From contig JAISZE010000149.1 of assembly GCA_031269405.1 (NCBI GenBank), forward strand, positions 1-24,747: a DNA stretch of 24,747 bases. Reading direction: 5' to 3'. Below, piece by piece: positions 23,808 to 24,747 of the stretch. The notes beneath the pieces are model-generated. The model made no database searches. It was not told where the DNA came from and worked only from the letters and a program-made list of their open reading frames with translations. This stretch comes from Treponema sp. (GTDB lineage Bacteria > Spirochaetota > Spirochaetia > Treponematales > Breznakiellaceae). The stretch's first letter is position 1. Every line of letters starts with the position of its first letter. A program made the position numbers and the translations under genes.

Positions 23808-24747
23808 TTATAAGCCCTGAATATCCCAGGTATCCCGCTCCGTATCAATGGTAACGGTGATACCGCACCCGTACACGGCACGCTGTACCAGCGGCGAAAG
23901 GTACTCGTGATGGATCATGGGGCTGTACTGGGCGGCGCGGTTCAGTTTACCGGCCAGCCGGACAGTTTTTACATCATCTTCCCCAGGCTCAATGGGAAGG
24001 TACGCCGGGCTTGCGGTAAGAAGCCCCAACAGCAGCCCGTTTTGCCTTTCCGCCAGCTCGCTGGTGTAACTCGGCCCTCTGCCCATGAAAGCCGGCATAA
24101 TCAGGCAGTCGTGGTACACCAGATGGGTAAGGGGAACGGGAATACCTATTGGGAAATCCGGCGCAGGGGACTTGGGAAACGGCGCATGATGGCAAAACGC
24201 CATTGTCTGCATGGACCAGTCAATAGCTTCCTCGCTGGACAGGGCAATCCCGTGGGCCATAACGTAGTCAAAGCAGGCTTTGCGGTATTCGGCGCATTCC
24301 TTCCGCGTTACCCGGTGCCAGGGATGATCACATTCGTCAAGCTCAACATCTGAAAATACATCCTGATACGTCCCCGCTATGTCTATACCGTGTTCCGCCA
24401 GGGCGGAGTAGTTCCGCCTGACGTAGAGCGGCGCCTGGGAAGAACAGAGCAGGCTTTGCTTCCCGCCTAACCAGATGCCGTACTCCTGGATATTCCCTTT
24501 AGTATCGTGAACCGCCATTTCACGATCAAAAGACTCGGCGTTGAAGTAGTAATCCCGGTATTGATCATGGGTGGCAAAGAGATACCCCAGTTCCTTCATA
24601 ACGTCCGAAAGGCGCTTCATACCCTCCCATCCGCCGAGTTTTTCATTCGGCGGCAGGTAGTCGGGGTGATGGCTGTCGTAGCCGTCAATACCCCAGCCGT
24701 CAAAGTGGAAGTACACATCGGTAAGGCCCCACTTTTCCTTGAGAGAG
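23808..24747 (-). CDS. probable glycoside hydrolase (DUF5696-like), C-terminal part
   Basis: The frame is open through the right edge of the window, so about 313 C-terminal residues are seen and the start is missing. The GTG at 24716 is only an internal codon, because residues before it ('KEKWGLTDVYFHFDGWG') continue the same fold. The pattern 'DGWGIDGYDSHHPDY', 'LGYLFATHDQYRDYYF', 'YQDVFSDVELDECDHP' and 'GIALSSEEAIDW' suggests a TIM-barrel glycosidase with several acidic residues at strand ends. It resembles proteins annotated as DUF5696. Substrate and location cannot be told from this part. It is divided from hprK by about 110 nt with a strong hairpin, so it is probably a separate transcription unit. 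The family name is from memory and moderately sure. Confidence 0.65.
   Translation of the reverse strand, partial: SLKEKWGLTDVYFHFDGWGIDGYDSHHPDYLPPNEKLGGWEGMKRLSDVMKELGYLFATHDQYRDYYFNAESFDREMAVHDTKGNIQEYGIWLGGKQSLLCSSQAPLYVRRNYSALAEHGIDIAGTYQDVFSDVELDECDHPWHRVTRKECAEYRKACFDYVMAHGIALSSEEAIDWSMQTMAFCHHAPFPKSPAPDFPIGIPVPLTHLVYHDCLIMPAFMGRGPSYTSELAERQNGLLLGLLTASPAYLPIEPGEDDVKTVRLAGKLNRAAQYSPMIHHEYLSPLVQRAVYGCGITVTIDTERDTWDIQGL

Overview
The window looks like chromosomal DNA from a free-living or gut-associated spirochete of the Treponema lineage. This is inferred from protein content: an HPr kinase/HPr pair next to an NtrY/NtrX-like two-component system, many lipoproteins, a hybrid histidine kinase whose N-terminus recalls kinases of insect-gut treponemes, and carbohydrate-uptake genes. 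No rRNA or tRNA gene is present to confirm it.

Layout. Positions 1-5473 (+) hold a carbohydrate locus: the end of a sugar-binding protein, an unusual MalF-type permease with an N-terminal beta-propeller, a MalG-type permease, and a cytoplasmic glycoside hydrolase resembling GH106. Positions 5584-9083 (+) hold an RlmI-type rRNA methyltransferase and a CPA2 cation/proton antiporter fused to a PTS EIIA domain. Positions 9155-15668 (+) form a visibly more GC-rich accessory block. It contains an orphan hybrid histidine kinase with two receivers, a large beta-helix lipoprotein gene, an array of 21-bp repeats built on a 12-bp palindrome, and an unknown protein. The lipoprotein gene is split by a heptanucleotide tandem repeat near its start and by an in-frame amber codon.

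Positions 23694-15706 (-) form one tightly packed run of eight genes, with junctions from 11-nt overlaps to about 11-nt gaps: hprK, ptsH, NtrY-like kinase, sigma54-type regulator, lexA, holA, a GH-A clan lipoprotein and mntP. The window ends with the 3' part of another probable glycoside hydrolase (-, DUF5696-like).

How it fits together. No sugar-transporting PTS permease is visible. HPr keeps both His15 and Ser46, HPr kinase is adjacent, and the only EIIA-type domain seen is fused to an ion antiporter. The simplest inference is a regulatory PTS that reads energy or carbon state and controls ion transport and gene expression. The ABC permeases at the left lack a local ATPase and probably share one encoded elsewhere.

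The most unusual structures are the propeller-permease fusion, the out-of-frame heptamer repeat in the lipoprotein leader (a possible phase-variation switch), and the 21-bp palindrome array.
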